Below, piece after piece: positions 7,799 through 16,790 of a stretch of 64,000 nucleotides of DNA. Each line of letters starts with the position of its first letter. Within the stretch, counting starts at the first letter, position 1. The notes beneath the pieces were generated by a model. That model saw only the letters and a list, made by a program, of their open reading frames with translations. It had not been told where the DNA came from and ran no database searches. Both the position numbers and the translations under genes were made by a program. This DNA comes from Blattabacterium cuenoti (lineage in GTDB: Bacteria > Bacteroidota > Bacteroidia > Flavobacteriales > Blattabacteriaceae): NCBI RefSeq assembly GCF_014251955.1, contig NZ_CP059203.1, forward strand, positions 54,543 to 118,542, in the 5' to 3' direction.

Positions 7799-9985
7799 AT
7801 GATTCATTATTTTTCATCCTTTTTTTTAAAAAATGAAAAACAACAAATATTTGTTATTTTCAACAATAGGAAAAGAAATTTGTATTTCGCTTCTTATTCA
7901 GATGAAGAAATTGAAAATGATAGTTCCACTTCCTCCTATGAATCTGGAGGGAGTAGTAGTGGGGGTAGGAGGAGTAGTAGTAGTAGTAGTAGTACAGGAT
8001 ATGGAGGAACTTCAATAAGAAGTAAAACACCTGTATTGGATAATTTTGGAAGAGATCTAAATGCTATAGCCATTGAAGGAAAATTAGACCCTGTAGTTGG
8101 TAGAGATAAAGAAGTTGAACGTGTCTCTCAAATATTAAGTAGAAGAAAAAAGAATAATCCACTCCTCATAGGAGAACCTGGAGTAGGAAAATCAGCTATT
8201 GCTGAGGGATTAGCTTTGCGTATTGTACAAAAAAAAGTTTCTAGAGTTTTATATAATAAAAGAGTAGTCGTATTAGATTTAGCAAGTTTAGTAGCTGGAA
8301 CTAAATATAGGGGGCAATTTGAAGAAAGAATAAAAGCAATTATAAATGAATCAGAAAAAAATTCAGATTTAATTCTTTTCATAGATGAAATTCATACTAT
8401 GATTGGAGCAGGTGGGACTACAGGTTCGTTAGATGCTTCCAACATATTTAAACCTGCTTTAGCTAGAGGAGATATTCAATGTATTGGTGCCACTACATTA
8501 AATGAATACAGACAATATATTGAAAAAGATGGAGCATTAGAACGTAGATTTCAAAAAATCATAGTGCAACCTTCTTCAGAAAAAGAAACTATTGAAATAT
8601 TAAAAAAAATAAAAGGAAAATATGAAAGTCACCATAATGTGATTTATACAGAAGAAGCAATAAAAGCATGTGTGAATCTCACTGCACGATATATTACGGA
8701 TCGTTATTTACCAGACAAAGCTATTGATGCATTAGATGAATCTGGATCTCGTGTGCATATTAAAAATATTAAAGTTCCGAAAGAAGTCATTTTTTTAGAA
8801 AAAGAATTGGAAAATATTCGTGAAGAAAAATCTAAAGTAGTTAAAAGTCAAAAATATGAAGAAGCTGCGAAATTACGAGATACAGAAAAACGCATAGAAA
8901 AACAATTAATAAAAGCTCAAAAAACATGGGAAGAATCCTCCAAACAAAATAAAGAAATTGTTTCAGAAGAAAATGTAGAAGAAGTCATCTCTATGATGAG
9001 TGGAATTCCTGTGAATAGAATTGCTCAAGCGGAAATGAAAAAATTGAATAAAATGATAAATGTTTTGAAAGAAAAAATTATAGGACAAGATGAAGCCGTA
9101 GAAAAAATTGTAAAAGCAGTTCAAAGAAATAGAACCGGATTGAAAGATCCCAATAGTCCTATAGGGTCTTTTATTTTCTTAGGACAAACAGGAGTAGGGA
9201 AAACTTATTTGGCAAAAATATTTGCTAAAGAACTATTTGATTCTGAAGAATCATTAGTGCGTATTGATATGAGTGAATATATGGAAAAATTTTCTGTTTC
9301 TAGATTAATAGGAGCTCCACCTGGATATGTAGGATACGAAGAAGGAGGACAATTGACAGAAATTATACGTCGTAAACCTTATTCTGTCATATTATTAGAT
9401 GAAATTGAAAAAGCACACCATGAAGTTTTTAATATTTTATTGCAGATACTTGATTACGGAAGTGTAACAGATAGCCTTGGAAGAAAAATAAACTTTAAAA
9501 ATACTGTCATCATTTGTACTTCAAATACAGGAACACAACAATTAAAAGAATTTGGAAAAGGAATCGGTTTTGATACTCAAGCAAGAAAATCGAATAATTA
9601 TATAAAAAATATTTTAGAACATGCTTTAAAACGAACTTTTTCTCCAGAGTTTTTAAATAGAATAGATGACATTATCATTTTTAATTCTCTTAAAAAAGAA
9701 GATATATCTAAGATTACTCATATAGAATTAGAAAAAGTAAAACTTCACATATCTAATTTAGGATACAAAGTAATTTTCCTTCAGGAAGTAAAAGATTTTA
9801 TTAAAAAAAAGGGATTTGATAAAGAATATGGAGCTAGGCCTTTAAAAAGAATCATAGAAAAATTTATAAAAAATCCTATATCAGAATGTATTATTAGTGA
9901 AACTTTGAAAAAAGGAGATGAGATTATATTGAAAATGAATGATAAAAAAGATGATATAGAAGTTTTGATTCAAAAAAAATTGTAG
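7799..9985 (+). CDS. clpC: ClpC-type AAA+ unfoldase lacking the N-terminal Clp domain
   Basis: A 728-residue Hsp100 ATPase. Order: a short unusual N-terminus (1-40), a Ser/Gly-rich linker (41-75), AAA+ module 1 from TPVLDNFGRDL (Walker A GEPGVGKS 125-132; Walker B FIDEIHTM near 200), a UVR-type coiled coil (KYEEAAKLRDTEK, about 355-370), and AAA+ module 2 (GQTGVGKT, LLDEIEKAH). The ClpP-docking tripeptide IGF is present in GKGIGF near residue 590, which with the UVR segment favours ClpC over ClpB. Flavobacterial ClpC normally carries a substrate-binding N domain of about 145 residues; it is absent, and no remnant shows in the 90 bases upstream. The linker contains seven AGT codons in a row. 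ClpP is not in the window. Confidence 0.88.
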   Translation: MIHYFSSFFLKNEKQQIFVIFNNRKRNLYFASYSDEEIENDSSTSSYESGGSSSGGRRSSSSSSSTGYGGTSIRSKTPVLDNFGRDLNAIAIEGKLDPVVGRDKEVERVSQILSRRKKNNPLLIGEPGVGKSAIAEGLALRIVQKKVSRVLYNKRVVVLDLASLVAGTKYRGQFEERIKAIINESEKNSDLILFIDEIHTMIGAGGTTGSLDASNIFKPALARGDIQCIGATTLNEYRQYIEKDGALERRFQKIIVQPSSEKETIEILKKIKGKYESHHNVIYTEEAIKACVNLTARYITDRYLPDKAIDALDESGSRVHIKNIKVPKEVIFLEKELENIREEKSKVVKSQKYEEAAKLRDTEKRIEKQLIKAQKTWEESSKQNKEIVSEENVEEVISMMSGIPVNRIAQAEMKKLNKMINVLKEKIIGQDEAVEKIVKAVQRNRTGLKDPNSPIGSFIFLGQTGVGKTYLAKIFAKELFDSEESLVRIDMSEYMEKFSVSRLIGAPPGYVGYEEGGQLTEIIRRKPYSVILLDEIEKAHHEVFNILLQILDYGSVTDSLGRKINFKNTVIICTSNTGTQQLKEFGKGIGFDTQARKSNNYIKNILEHALKRTFSPEFLNRIDDIIIFNSLKKEDISKITHIELEKVKLHISNLGYKVIFLQEVKDFIKKKGFDKEYGARPLKRIIEKFIKNPISECIISETLKKGDEIILKMNDKKDDIEVLIQKKL
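7973..7993 (+). repeat. (AGT)7 codon microsatellite in clpC
   Basis: Seven perfect AGT units encode polyserine in the ClpC linker, with a further AGT triplet run at 7952-7960. AGT is repeated here while other serines nearby use TCT/TCC, suggesting recent expansion by replication slippage. The unit length keeps the frame. Confidence 0.9.
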
Positions 9986-9989
9986 TTTA

Positions 9990-10652
9990 ATGTTCAAGAA
10001 TCACGTTGAAAAAAAAATAAAAATTATTATAGAAACTTTAGATTTTCTTTATCCTAATCCTGTTAGTTCATTATATTACATTAATGAATTCACTTTACTT
10101 GTAGCTATCCTCCTGACTGCAAGAAGTAAGGAAAAGGAAGTCAACAAAATAACGAAACATTTGTTTAAAAAAATGAAAACCCCTCAAGAGGTAATTCAAC
10201 ATTCTATTAATGACATTAAAAATTCAATCAAACATGTTGGGCTTTATAACAAAAAATCTAAAAATATTTATGATTTATCCATTCTTTTAATGGAAAAATA
10301 TCATGGTATTATACCAAAAAATATTTCTGAATTAGAATCTTTTCCAGGAGTAGGTCATAAAACGGCTTCTGTTTTTTTATCTTTTGTATCAAAAAAACGT
10401 GTATTTCCTATAGATACTCATATTTATAGAATGATGATCCGTTGGGGATTAAGTAGTGGTAAAAATATAAAACAAACGGAAAAAGATGCTAAAATAGTGT
10501 TCAAAAAAATGAATAATTGGAAAAAATTACATCTTCAAATCATTTTTTATGGAAAAGAATATTCTCCTTCTCAGAAATGGAATCTAAAAAAAGATATCAT
10601 TTATCAAAAATTGATAAACCTTGATATAGAAAAAAAACTAAACTTAAACTAA
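9990..10652 (+). CDS. nth: Endonuclease III (DNA glycosylase/AP lyase), no Fe-S cysteines
   Basis: A 220-residue HhH-GPD enzyme that removes oxidised pyrimidines in base-excision repair. The helix-hairpin-helix ESFPGVGHKTA supplies the catalytic Lys, and FPIDTHIYR supplies the catalytic Asp. The C-terminal four-cysteine [4Fe-4S] loop of E. coli Nth is absent: after IIFYGKEYSPSQKW there are no cysteines. I believe some Bacteroidota Nth proteins share this, so it may be a lineage trait. It starts 4 bases after clpC and ends overlapping the convergent DUF3127 gene by 4 bases. Confidence 0.88.
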   Translation: MFKNHVEKKIKIIIETLDFLYPNPVSSLYYINEFTLLVAILLTARSKEKEVNKITKHLFKKMKTPQEVIQHSINDIKNSIKHVGLYNKKSKNIYDLSILLMEKYHGIIPKNISELESFPGVGHKTASVFLSFVSKKRVFPIDTHIYRMMIRWGLSSGKNIKQTEKDAKIVFKKMNNWKKLHLQIIFYGKEYSPSQKWNLKKDIIYQKLINLDIEKKLNLN

Positions 10653-11008
10653 AAAGGTAAATCATCAAAATCATCAGATGATAAAGATGGAGATATAGGA
10701 GAAGATGTTTTTTTTGTAGATCCTAAAGAATGTTGATGAATTTCCTCTATTTTCCATCCTTGTATAGAATTAAAATACTTAATTACCCCTTCTGGATTTG
10801 TCCATTCTCTTCCACGAATATTTATAAAAACTTTTATTTTATCTTCTAGTCTTATAGATCCTAATAGATCTACTTTATCTTGAATGAATTCTATTAATAT
10901 ATTTTGAGGATATGGCTCTTCCGTAGTTAGAACCATTTCTCTTTTTCTAAATCCACTTCCAAATTTTTGGGTATCAAATAATTTTTTAACTCTTCCTATT
11001 ATTTCCAT
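10649..11008 (-). CDS. DUF3127 protein, OB-fold-like, SSB-type acidic tail
   Basis: A 119-residue protein matching the Bacteroidota DUF3127 family by its opening MEIIGRVKKLFDTQKFGSGF and the internal VFINIRGREW. The body resembles an OB-fold. A Ser-rich linker leads to a C-terminal DDFDDLPF, strikingly like the acidic partner-docking tail of single-stranded-DNA-binding proteins. A DNA- or replisome-related role is an inference from that tail; no function is established to my knowledge. It lies 20 bases after the SPFH gene on the same strand. Confidence 0.8.
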   Translation of the reverse strand: MEIIGRVKKLFDTQKFGSGFRKREMVLTTEEPYPQNILIEFIQDKVDLLGSIRLEDKIKVFINIRGREWTNPEGVIKYFNSIQGWKIEEIHQHSLGSTKKTSSPISPSLSSDDFDDLPF

Positions 11009-11028
11009 GTAATTTTTTAATTTTATGA

Positions 11029-11973
11029 TTATTTTTGATTATTCGCATCATTCTTTTTTTTTAAATTTATAGATTCTCCAATCCTACTGGATATATTAAA
11101 TGATGTAATCATATTATTTAACATTTCACTAGCAGCTCCTGGAGAATTAGGCAATAAAATTAAATTAGTATTAGTCTTGTCTCCTATAGATTGAAGAGTA
11201 TCATAATGTTGAGTTACTACAATTAAAGCGGAAGCTTCTTGTGAATTGATTCCAAGATTATTTAATACTTCTACAGATTCCAAAATTCCTTTGGCTATTT
11301 CTCTTCGTTGATCCGCTGTTCCTTTTCCCTGCAATTTCTTGCTTTCAGCTTCAGCTTTAGCTTTAGCTACAATTTTAATTCTTTCAGCTTCAGCTTTATA
11401 TTCTGCAGCAACTTTTTCTCTTTCTGCCGTATTAATACGATTCATAGCTTGTTTTACTTGTTCATCAGGATCAAGATCTGTTACTAATGCTTTAATAATA
11501 GAATATCCATAATCTAACATTGAACCTTCTAATTCTCTCTTGACAGCAAGAGCTATATGATCTTTTCTTTCAAAAACATCATCTAAACGCATTTTTGGAA
11601 CCTCAGCTCTGACAACATCAAATATATAAGAAGTAATTTGGGAATTAGAATTATCCAACTTATAAAAAGCTTCATAAACTTTATCTTTAATAACTTGAAA
11701 TTGTACCGAAATTTTTACTTTTACAAAAACATTATCTTTGGTTTTTGTATCTACCAAAATATCTAATTGTTGAATTTTTAATGTCATCTTTCCAACGATG
11801 TTATCTATGATAGGAATTTTAAAATGTAATCCAGCTTGACGAATACTATAAAATTTTCCAAGTCTCTCAATAATAGCAGCTGTTTGTTGATTGATTGTAA
11901 AAATAAAACTAGAAAAAAAAGATAGAACCAAAAGAACTAATAATCCATAAAATAACAAACTAAAAATACTCAT
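11029..11973 (-). CDS. SPFH/band-7 membrane protein (stomatin/paraslipin type)
   Basis: A 314-residue membrane-anchored scaffold protein. One hydrophobic N-terminal anchor (about 5-28) is followed by the SPFH domain (TINQQTAAIIERLGKFY, then GLHFKIP) and a long Ala/Glu/Lys coiled coil (about 185-225, with AEREKVAAEYKAEAERIK). The C-terminal region has a hydrophobic ALIVVTQHYDTLQSIG segment, as in stomatin-like proteins. Such proteins oligomerise and are linked to membrane-protease control or membrane domains; no partner NfeD gene is adjacent. It belongs to a minus-strand run with the DUF3127 gene. Confidence 0.85.
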   Translation of the reverse strand: MSIFSLLFYGLLVLLVLSFFSSFIFTINQQTAAIIERLGKFYSIRQAGLHFKIPIIDNIVGKMTLKIQQLDILVDTKTKDNVFVKVKISVQFQVIKDKVYEAFYKLDNSNSQITSYIFDVVRAEVPKMRLDDVFERKDHIALAVKRELEGSMLDYGYSIIKALVTDLDPDEQVKQAMNRINTAEREKVAAEYKAEAERIKIVAKAKAEAESKKLQGKGTADQRREIAKGILESVEVLNNLGINSQEASALIVVTQHYDTLQSIGDKTNTNLILLPNSPGAASEMLNNMITSFNISSRIGESINLKKKNDANNQK

Positions 11974-12039
11974 ATATTATTTATTATATATTAATTGAAT
12001 TATATATTTCATTTTCATTTCATGTCATAATAAAAATAA

Positions 12040-12354
12040 TCACATTCCCAGTTCTAAACGTGCCTCTTCACTCATAAATTCTCTACTCCAAGGAGGATCA
12101 AACGTTAAAACAAGATCTACATTTAAAATTCCTTCTATGGATTGAACTCTTTCTTTTACTTCTATAAGTAAACTCTCAGCAACTGGACAATTTGGAGTTG
12201 TAAGAGTCATGATTATTTTCACCTCTTTTTTACGAGAAACTTGTATATCATAAATCAACCCAAGTTCATAAATATCTACCGGTATTTCAGGATCATATAT
12301 ACTTTTTAATACAGAAATAATACGATCCTCCAATGAGGAAAAATCTTCATTCAT
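12040..12354 (-). CDS. SufT-like DUF59/MIP18-family Fe-S assembly protein
   Basis: A 104-residue DUF59 protein. The early IYDPEIPVDIYELGLIYDI, the LTTPNCPVAESL motif with its conserved Cys, and the end FDPPWSREFMSEEARLELGM are those of SufT-like members that help mature Fe-S proteins. The rest of the SUF operon is not in this window. The ATG overlaps the stop of the upstream M16 gene by 4 bases, so it is coupled to the peptidase pair, though a functional tie is not obvious. Confidence 0.83.
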   Translation of the reverse strand: MNEDFSSLEDRIISVLKSIYDPEIPVDIYELGLIYDIQVSRKKEVKIIMTLTTPNCPVAESLLIEVKERVQSIEGILNVDLVLTFDPPWSREFMSEEARLELGM

Positions 12355-13811
12355 AATTTATGATTTATACTATTTAATTTTTTTCCAAATTTATCAAAAA
12401 AACGAATAGGATAACCTAATTTCTTTAGAATAGGATACACTTCACTAGCTTTACCAATGACTAAAATCCTTACATTTTTTACAGGAATAAATTTTCTACT
12501 GGATTGAGAAATATTAGAAATAGTCACAGATTTTATACTCTTCAAATAATTTTTATAAAAACCACTTGGAAGATTATTTTTTATTTCACTAATAAAAAGA
12601 TCACTAATTCTGTTTGGATCTTCTAAATCAAGAAGAAACTGACCGCTAATTTCTTTTTTCTTAATGTTCAGTTCCTCCAAAGAAACTTTTCTTTCCGTGA
12701 TATTTCTAATTTCTTTTAGAATATCTTGAATCGCTTTCTCAGTAACTTCATTTCTTACCTGAGTATAAATAGAAAAATACCCTATATATTTATCTGATTT
12801 TAAAATAGAATAAACCCCATATGTGTAAGCATTTTTTTCTCTAATTTTTAAAAACAAACGGCTTTGAGGGCCTACTCCTAAAATTCCATTTGCTAAAAGA
12901 GAAGGAAAATATAGTGAATCACTTTTCTTAAAATTTACGGGACCTCCAAAACAAATTGTAGATTGAGTAAGAGATGGAATATCTACTATATCTATTTCTA
13001 TTTTGTACGGAATTTTTACTTGACTTATCTTTTTTTTTGGTTGATTAAAATGAATTTTTTTTCTCTTCCATTGAGAAAAATAACGATTACATAATCTTTT
13101 TGCTTCTTGTAAAGAAACATCCCCTACAAAGGATAAATAGGAAATATTTGGAATGTAATATTTATGATACAATTTTTTCAAATCATTAAGAGTAATATTT
13201 TTTATAGTGTTATATGTTTCATATTCTCCATAAGGATGGTTTATTCCGAAATATAAAACATTTTTAACTCTATGTAAAATAGCATCTGGATCTTTTTCAG
13301 AAAGATTAATATCTATAATTCTTTGTTTGACTATTTTTTCTAATTCTTTGAAATTTTCAAATTTACTATTCATTACAATATCGCTCATAATAGCAATAGA
13401 TTGATCTAAATGCTTTTTTAAAGTAGAAATAGATATTCCTGAAAAAGAAGTATATAAAGTAGTTCCAATATAATCTATAGATTCATCTAATTCCTCTTTA
13501 GAATAATTTTTCGTTCCAGAACGAAGCATTTGACCAAAAATTTTTCTTATTCCAGCTTTATTCTTTTCTAAAAAAGGAGGACAATCCAACTCTAATCCAA
13601 TTCTAACTAAAGGAAGCTTATGATTTTCTACAATTAAAACTTTTAACCCATTTTTCATTTGAAATAATTTGGGTTTTTCAAGATTAATGGTAATCTTTTT
13701 TTTTAAAGATTTTGGGGGAATACTACGGTCAACTGTTTGAGCAAACATATTACTAAAAATTATAAGAATAATAATAATATTCTTTAAAAATTTAATTATT
13801 AGATGGAACAT
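12351..13811 (-). CDS. M16 peptidase-like protein, catalytic motif lost
   Basis: A 486-residue pitrilysin-family protein with a signal peptide (hydrophobic 5-22, ending in SNMFAQT) and two M16 halves. Where an active M16 enzyme has HxxEH, this one reads GIRKIFGQML, so no zinc site. The later R/Y-containing region (EKNAYTYGVYSIL) that shapes the substrate pocket is kept. This fits the non-catalytic partner of a two-protein M16B peptidase whose active half is the gene just upstream. It overlaps that gene by 20 bases and the following sufT-like gene by 4, so all three are probably one operon. Confidence 0.85.
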   Translation of the reverse strand: MFHLIIKFLKNIIIILIIFSNMFAQTVDRSIPPKSLKKKITINLEKPKLFQMKNGLKVLIVENHKLPLVRIGLELDCPPFLEKNKAGIRKIFGQMLRSGTKNYSKEELDESIDYIGTTLYTSFSGISISTLKKHLDQSIAIMSDIVMNSKFENFKELEKIVKQRIIDINLSEKDPDAILHRVKNVLYFGINHPYGEYETYNTIKNITLNDLKKLYHKYYIPNISYLSFVGDVSLQEAKRLCNRYFSQWKRKKIHFNQPKKKISQVKIPYKIEIDIVDIPSLTQSTICFGGPVNFKKSDSLYFPSLLANGILGVGPQSRLFLKIREKNAYTYGVYSILKSDKYIGYFSIYTQVRNEVTEKAIQDILKEIRNITERKVSLEELNIKKKEISGQFLLDLEDPNRISDLFISEIKNNLPSGFYKNYLKSIKSVTISNISQSSRKFIPVKNVRILVIGKASEVYPILKKLGYPIRFFDKFGKKLNSINHKL

Positions 13812-15135
13812 TATATAAACGGACTCTACAATTTTTATTTAAATATTTATTAGCAACTCTTTTAATATCTTCTACAGATATTTCAAGATATTTTTCAATA
13901 TCTGTATTGATTAAATCTGTATTTTTATAGTATAAAGAATAATGAGCTAAATTGTCTGCTATTCCACTCATAGAATAATTTTTAAAAAGAAATTTTTTAG
14001 AAAAATAATTTCTTTGTTTTTCAAGTTCATACTGAGTGATCCCTTTTTCTTTTAAAATTTCAATTTCTTCATCTATAACTTTAGTTAATTGATCTAAAGT
14101 GACACCAGGATTTATGACCCCATATATAGTAAAAGTTCCATAATCTTCCATAGAATCTAAAAAAGATCCTGCATAAGAAGCCATTTGCTTTTGATTTACC
14201 ACATTCTTCATTATACGAGAACTTTCTCCTGAAGAAAGAACATGATCTATAATTTTTAATACATAAGAATCTTTCTCTATGATTTTTGGAACTCTATATG
14301 ATAAAAAAATTCCTGGAACTTTAGTATTCTTATCTACATATGTAGAAAATATTTCTTGATTGATGGGATCCTCTTCTATTCTCTTCATATGAAAGTTTAT
14401 TTTTCCTTTTGGGATAGAAGAAAAATATTGATTTATCAGATTTCTTGCTTCATTCATATCAAAATCTCCTGCTACCACCAAAATTGCATTATTTGGAACA
14501 TAATAGGTTTCATAAAATTTATTGTAATCTTCTTTTGTAGATGCATTTAAATCTTTTTCAAAACCAATAATTGGATATTGATAAGGATGTTTCTTAAATA
14601 ACAAAGAAGGAATAATTTCTGAAATTGCTATTGCAAATGGTTGATTTTCTATTCGCATTTTTCTTTCTTCTTTGACGACTTCTCTTTGAATGTTAATACT
14701 TTCTTGATCTACTTTTGCATGAAACATTCTTTCAGACTCCAACCATAATGCTAAAGGAAGACGATCAGATGGTAAAATTTCATAATAACAAGTTTCATCA
14801 TAATTTGTATAAGCATTATTTTTTCCTCCATTAGATGCTATATACTTAAAAAATTCTCCTTTTTTAACATTTTTAGATCCTTCAAACATAAGATGTTCAA
14901 AAAAATGAGCAAATCCGGATTTTCCGGGAGATTCATTTTTTGTTCCTACATGATATAAAACAGAAACAGAAACTAAAGGATTCGTGTTATCTTGATGTAA
15001 AATAACATGTAATCCATTTGATAGTGTTTCTTCAAAAAATCTAACTTTAGTTGTTGGATTGGCTTTTAAATGATTAGAATTTAACATTATTATTGTTATG
15101 ATTGTTATTAAGAAATAAATTCTATTTCTATTCAT
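13792..15135 (-). CDS. M16 zinc peptidase, active subunit
   Basis: A predicted exported zinc peptidase with the inverted motif HFFEH (in GFAHFFEHLMFEG) and a downstream Glu in WLESERMFHAKVDQE, the usual third ligand region. I place the start at the ATG ending at 15135 (MNRNRIYFLI), which gives a clean signal peptide with cleavage near HLKANP. The longer frame starting at 15168 would run through a good -7 promoter element at 15166-15173. The protein probably pairs with the inactive homologue that follows. The substrate is unknown; related peptidases degrade periplasmic peptides. Confidence 0.87.
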   Translation of the reverse strand: MNRNRIYFLITIITIIMLNSNHLKANPTTKVRFFEETLSNGLHVILHQDNTNPLVSVSVLYHVGTKNESPGKSGFAHFFEHLMFEGSKNVKKGEFFKYIASNGGKNNAYTNYDETCYYEILPSDRLPLALWLESERMFHAKVDQESINIQREVVKEERKMRIENQPFAIAISEIIPSLLFKKHPYQYPIIGFEKDLNASTKEDYNKFYETYYVPNNAILVVAGDFDMNEARNLINQYFSSIPKGKINFHMKRIEEDPINQEIFSTYVDKNTKVPGIFLSYRVPKIIEKDSYVLKIIDHVLSSGESSRIMKNVVNQKQMASYAGSFLDSMEDYGTFTIYGVINPGVTLDQLTKVIDEEIEILKEKGITQYELEKQRNYFSKKFLFKNYSMSGIADNLAHYSLYYKNTDLINTDIEKYLEISVEDIKRVANKYLNKNCRVRLYNVPSNN

Positions 15136-15165
15136 GCATGAATGCAATTTTAAAAAATAAAACAA

Positions 15166-15173
15166 CAAAGTTA
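15166..15173 (-). promoter_or_regulatory. Bacteroidota -7 element (TAACTTTG) for the M16 operon
   Basis: On the minus strand this reads TAACTTTG, matching the Bacteroidota -7 consensus TAnnTTTG, about 30 bases ahead of the preferred ATG at 15135. No convincing -33 TTG is visible. It supports the shorter start for the M16 gene. Confidence 0.35.
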
Positions 15174-15273
15174 AAGATTAGAAAAAGAAAATGACGAATT
15201 TTTTTATCCGAAAAATGGGATTTTTTTATTTTATTTTTGTTTCGTAAAAAAATTATGAATTGATTTGTTCATT

Positions 15274-16608
15274 ATGAGAATGAGAAATTTTTTATATATC
15301 CTTTTATTTTTGTTTTCTTTTTTAAAAATAGAAACAAAAAATATAGAAGGAAATGCTGAAAGAGGATCGGAACTGTTCAAAAAAAATTGCACAGCTTGCC
15401 ATTCCATAGATTTAGAAAAAAAAATGATAGGACCAGCTTTATCTGGAGTCGCAGAAAGAAGAAGTAGAGAATGGTTGCATAAATGGATTGTAGACAATAA
15501 ATCTCTAAGAAAAAGTGGAGATAAAGAAGCGATAGCCATTTATAAAGAATATGGAAATACAGAAATGAATTCATTTCCACAACTATCCGAACAACAAATA
15601 GATGATATTTTATTTTTTATTAAAAATCCAATAAAGACTACAACAAAAAAAAAAGAAAATTCAGAAATACAAAATAATAATGGAAAACATAATGAAATAG
15701 AAACCTCCCCACAATTTTTAACTAAGATCATTGTTTTTGGATTTAGTATTTTATCTATTATTCTCCTTTGGATACTATATAGAATTAAAATTTTAACCAA
15801 ATTATTAAGTGAAAATAATACCATTTTTCAAAAAAAACAACAAGAAGAAAAGAAAAAGAATTTTTTAAGAGTTAGTTACCTTTTTTTATCTAATAAATTT
15901 TTAGAAAAAAAAAAGATACTCTCATGTTGTTTTCTTGTATTTTTTTTCATATTGGGTGGATATGAGATATGGAATTTTTTAATGAAAATAGATATCAATA
16001 AAGGATATAAACCAGAACAACCTATTTATTTTTCTCATAAAATTCATTCTGGAATTAATGGGATTGATTGTCAATATTGTCATTCTACTGCTAAATACAG
16101 CAAAGTCTCTGGAATTCCTTCAACAAATATTTGCATGAATTGCCATATTACTATTAATGAATACAAAGGAGATTATCTTGAAAAAGGAAAAAGCAGAGAG
16201 GAATATAATCAAGAAATACAAAAAATATATCACTCAGTAGGTTGGAATCCAGAAAAAAGAGAATACTCGGAAAAAACTCATTCTATTCAATGGATTCGAA
16301 TCCACAATATGCCAGATTTTGTTCATTTTGATCATTCTCAACATATAATAACTGGAAAAAAAATGATAAAAAAATCAAAAAAAGTAGATTTAGTTTGTAA
16401 TGCTTGTCATGGTGAAGTTCAAAATATGGATCAAGTAGAAATGTCTAATGATTTTACTATGGAATGGTGTATTTCTTGTCATAGAAAAACAGAAATAGAT
16501 ACTAATAATCAATACTATATTGAACATTTTCCAAATTTCATTAAACAAGAAAAAAAAACAACTATAGATATGATTGGAGGAACAGAATGTGCAAAATGCC
16601 ACTATTAA
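15274..16608 (+). CDS. actA: Alternative Complex III subunit A, multiheme cytochrome c with fused monoheme domain
   Basis: A 444-residue membrane-anchored cytochrome. An N-terminal signal (about 5-18) is followed by a monoheme domain with CTACH at 39-43, a transmembrane segment (about 150-175), a second hydrophobic segment (about 215-235), and then five CxxCH motifs (CQYCH, CMNCH, CNACH, CISCH, CAKCH). The five-heme part is ActA of Alternative Complex III, which carries electrons from quinol to downstream cytochromes. The TTG at 15265 could extend the frame, but the ATG at 15274 (or 15280) gives the better signal peptide. It heads the act operon; actB follows after 182 bases in which I see no gene. 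Confidence 0.9.
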   Translation: MRMRNFLYILLFLFSFLKIETKNIEGNAERGSELFKKNCTACHSIDLEKKMIGPALSGVAERRSREWLHKWIVDNKSLRKSGDKEAIAIYKEYGNTEMNSFPQLSEQQIDDILFFIKNPIKTTTKKKENSEIQNNNGKHNEIETSPQFLTKIIVFGFSILSIILLWILYRIKILTKLLSENNTIFQKKQQEEKKKNFLRVSYLFLSNKFLEKKKILSCCFLVFFFILGGYEIWNFLMKIDINKGYKPEQPIYFSHKIHSGINGIDCQYCHSTAKYSKVSGIPSTNICMNCHITINEYKGDYLEKGKSREEYNQEIQKIYHSVGWNPEKREYSEKTHSIQWIRIHNMPDFVHFDHSQHIITGKKMIKKSKKVDLVCNACHGEVQNMDQVEMSNDFTMEWCISCHRKTEIDTNNQYYIEHFPNFIKQEKKTTIDMIGGTECAKCHY

Positions 16609-16790
16609 AATTAAAACGTTCTTAATTCCTTAATTATTCTTCTTTACTTATTATTTTGTTCTATGTTAATTAAAATATTATTTTTAGTTATTAAATAAAC
16701 AGCTATTTTTTTTTACTAATTACGTATAGTAGTGAAAAATATTAGAAAAAAAATAGAAGATACCTTAGTTTTTTTTATTTTATTATTATT

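Noticed and set aside
16609..16790. Gap between actA and actB as a possible gene or RNA
   Set aside because: No frame, cloverleaf or strong hairpin; only A/T-rich spacer is visible.
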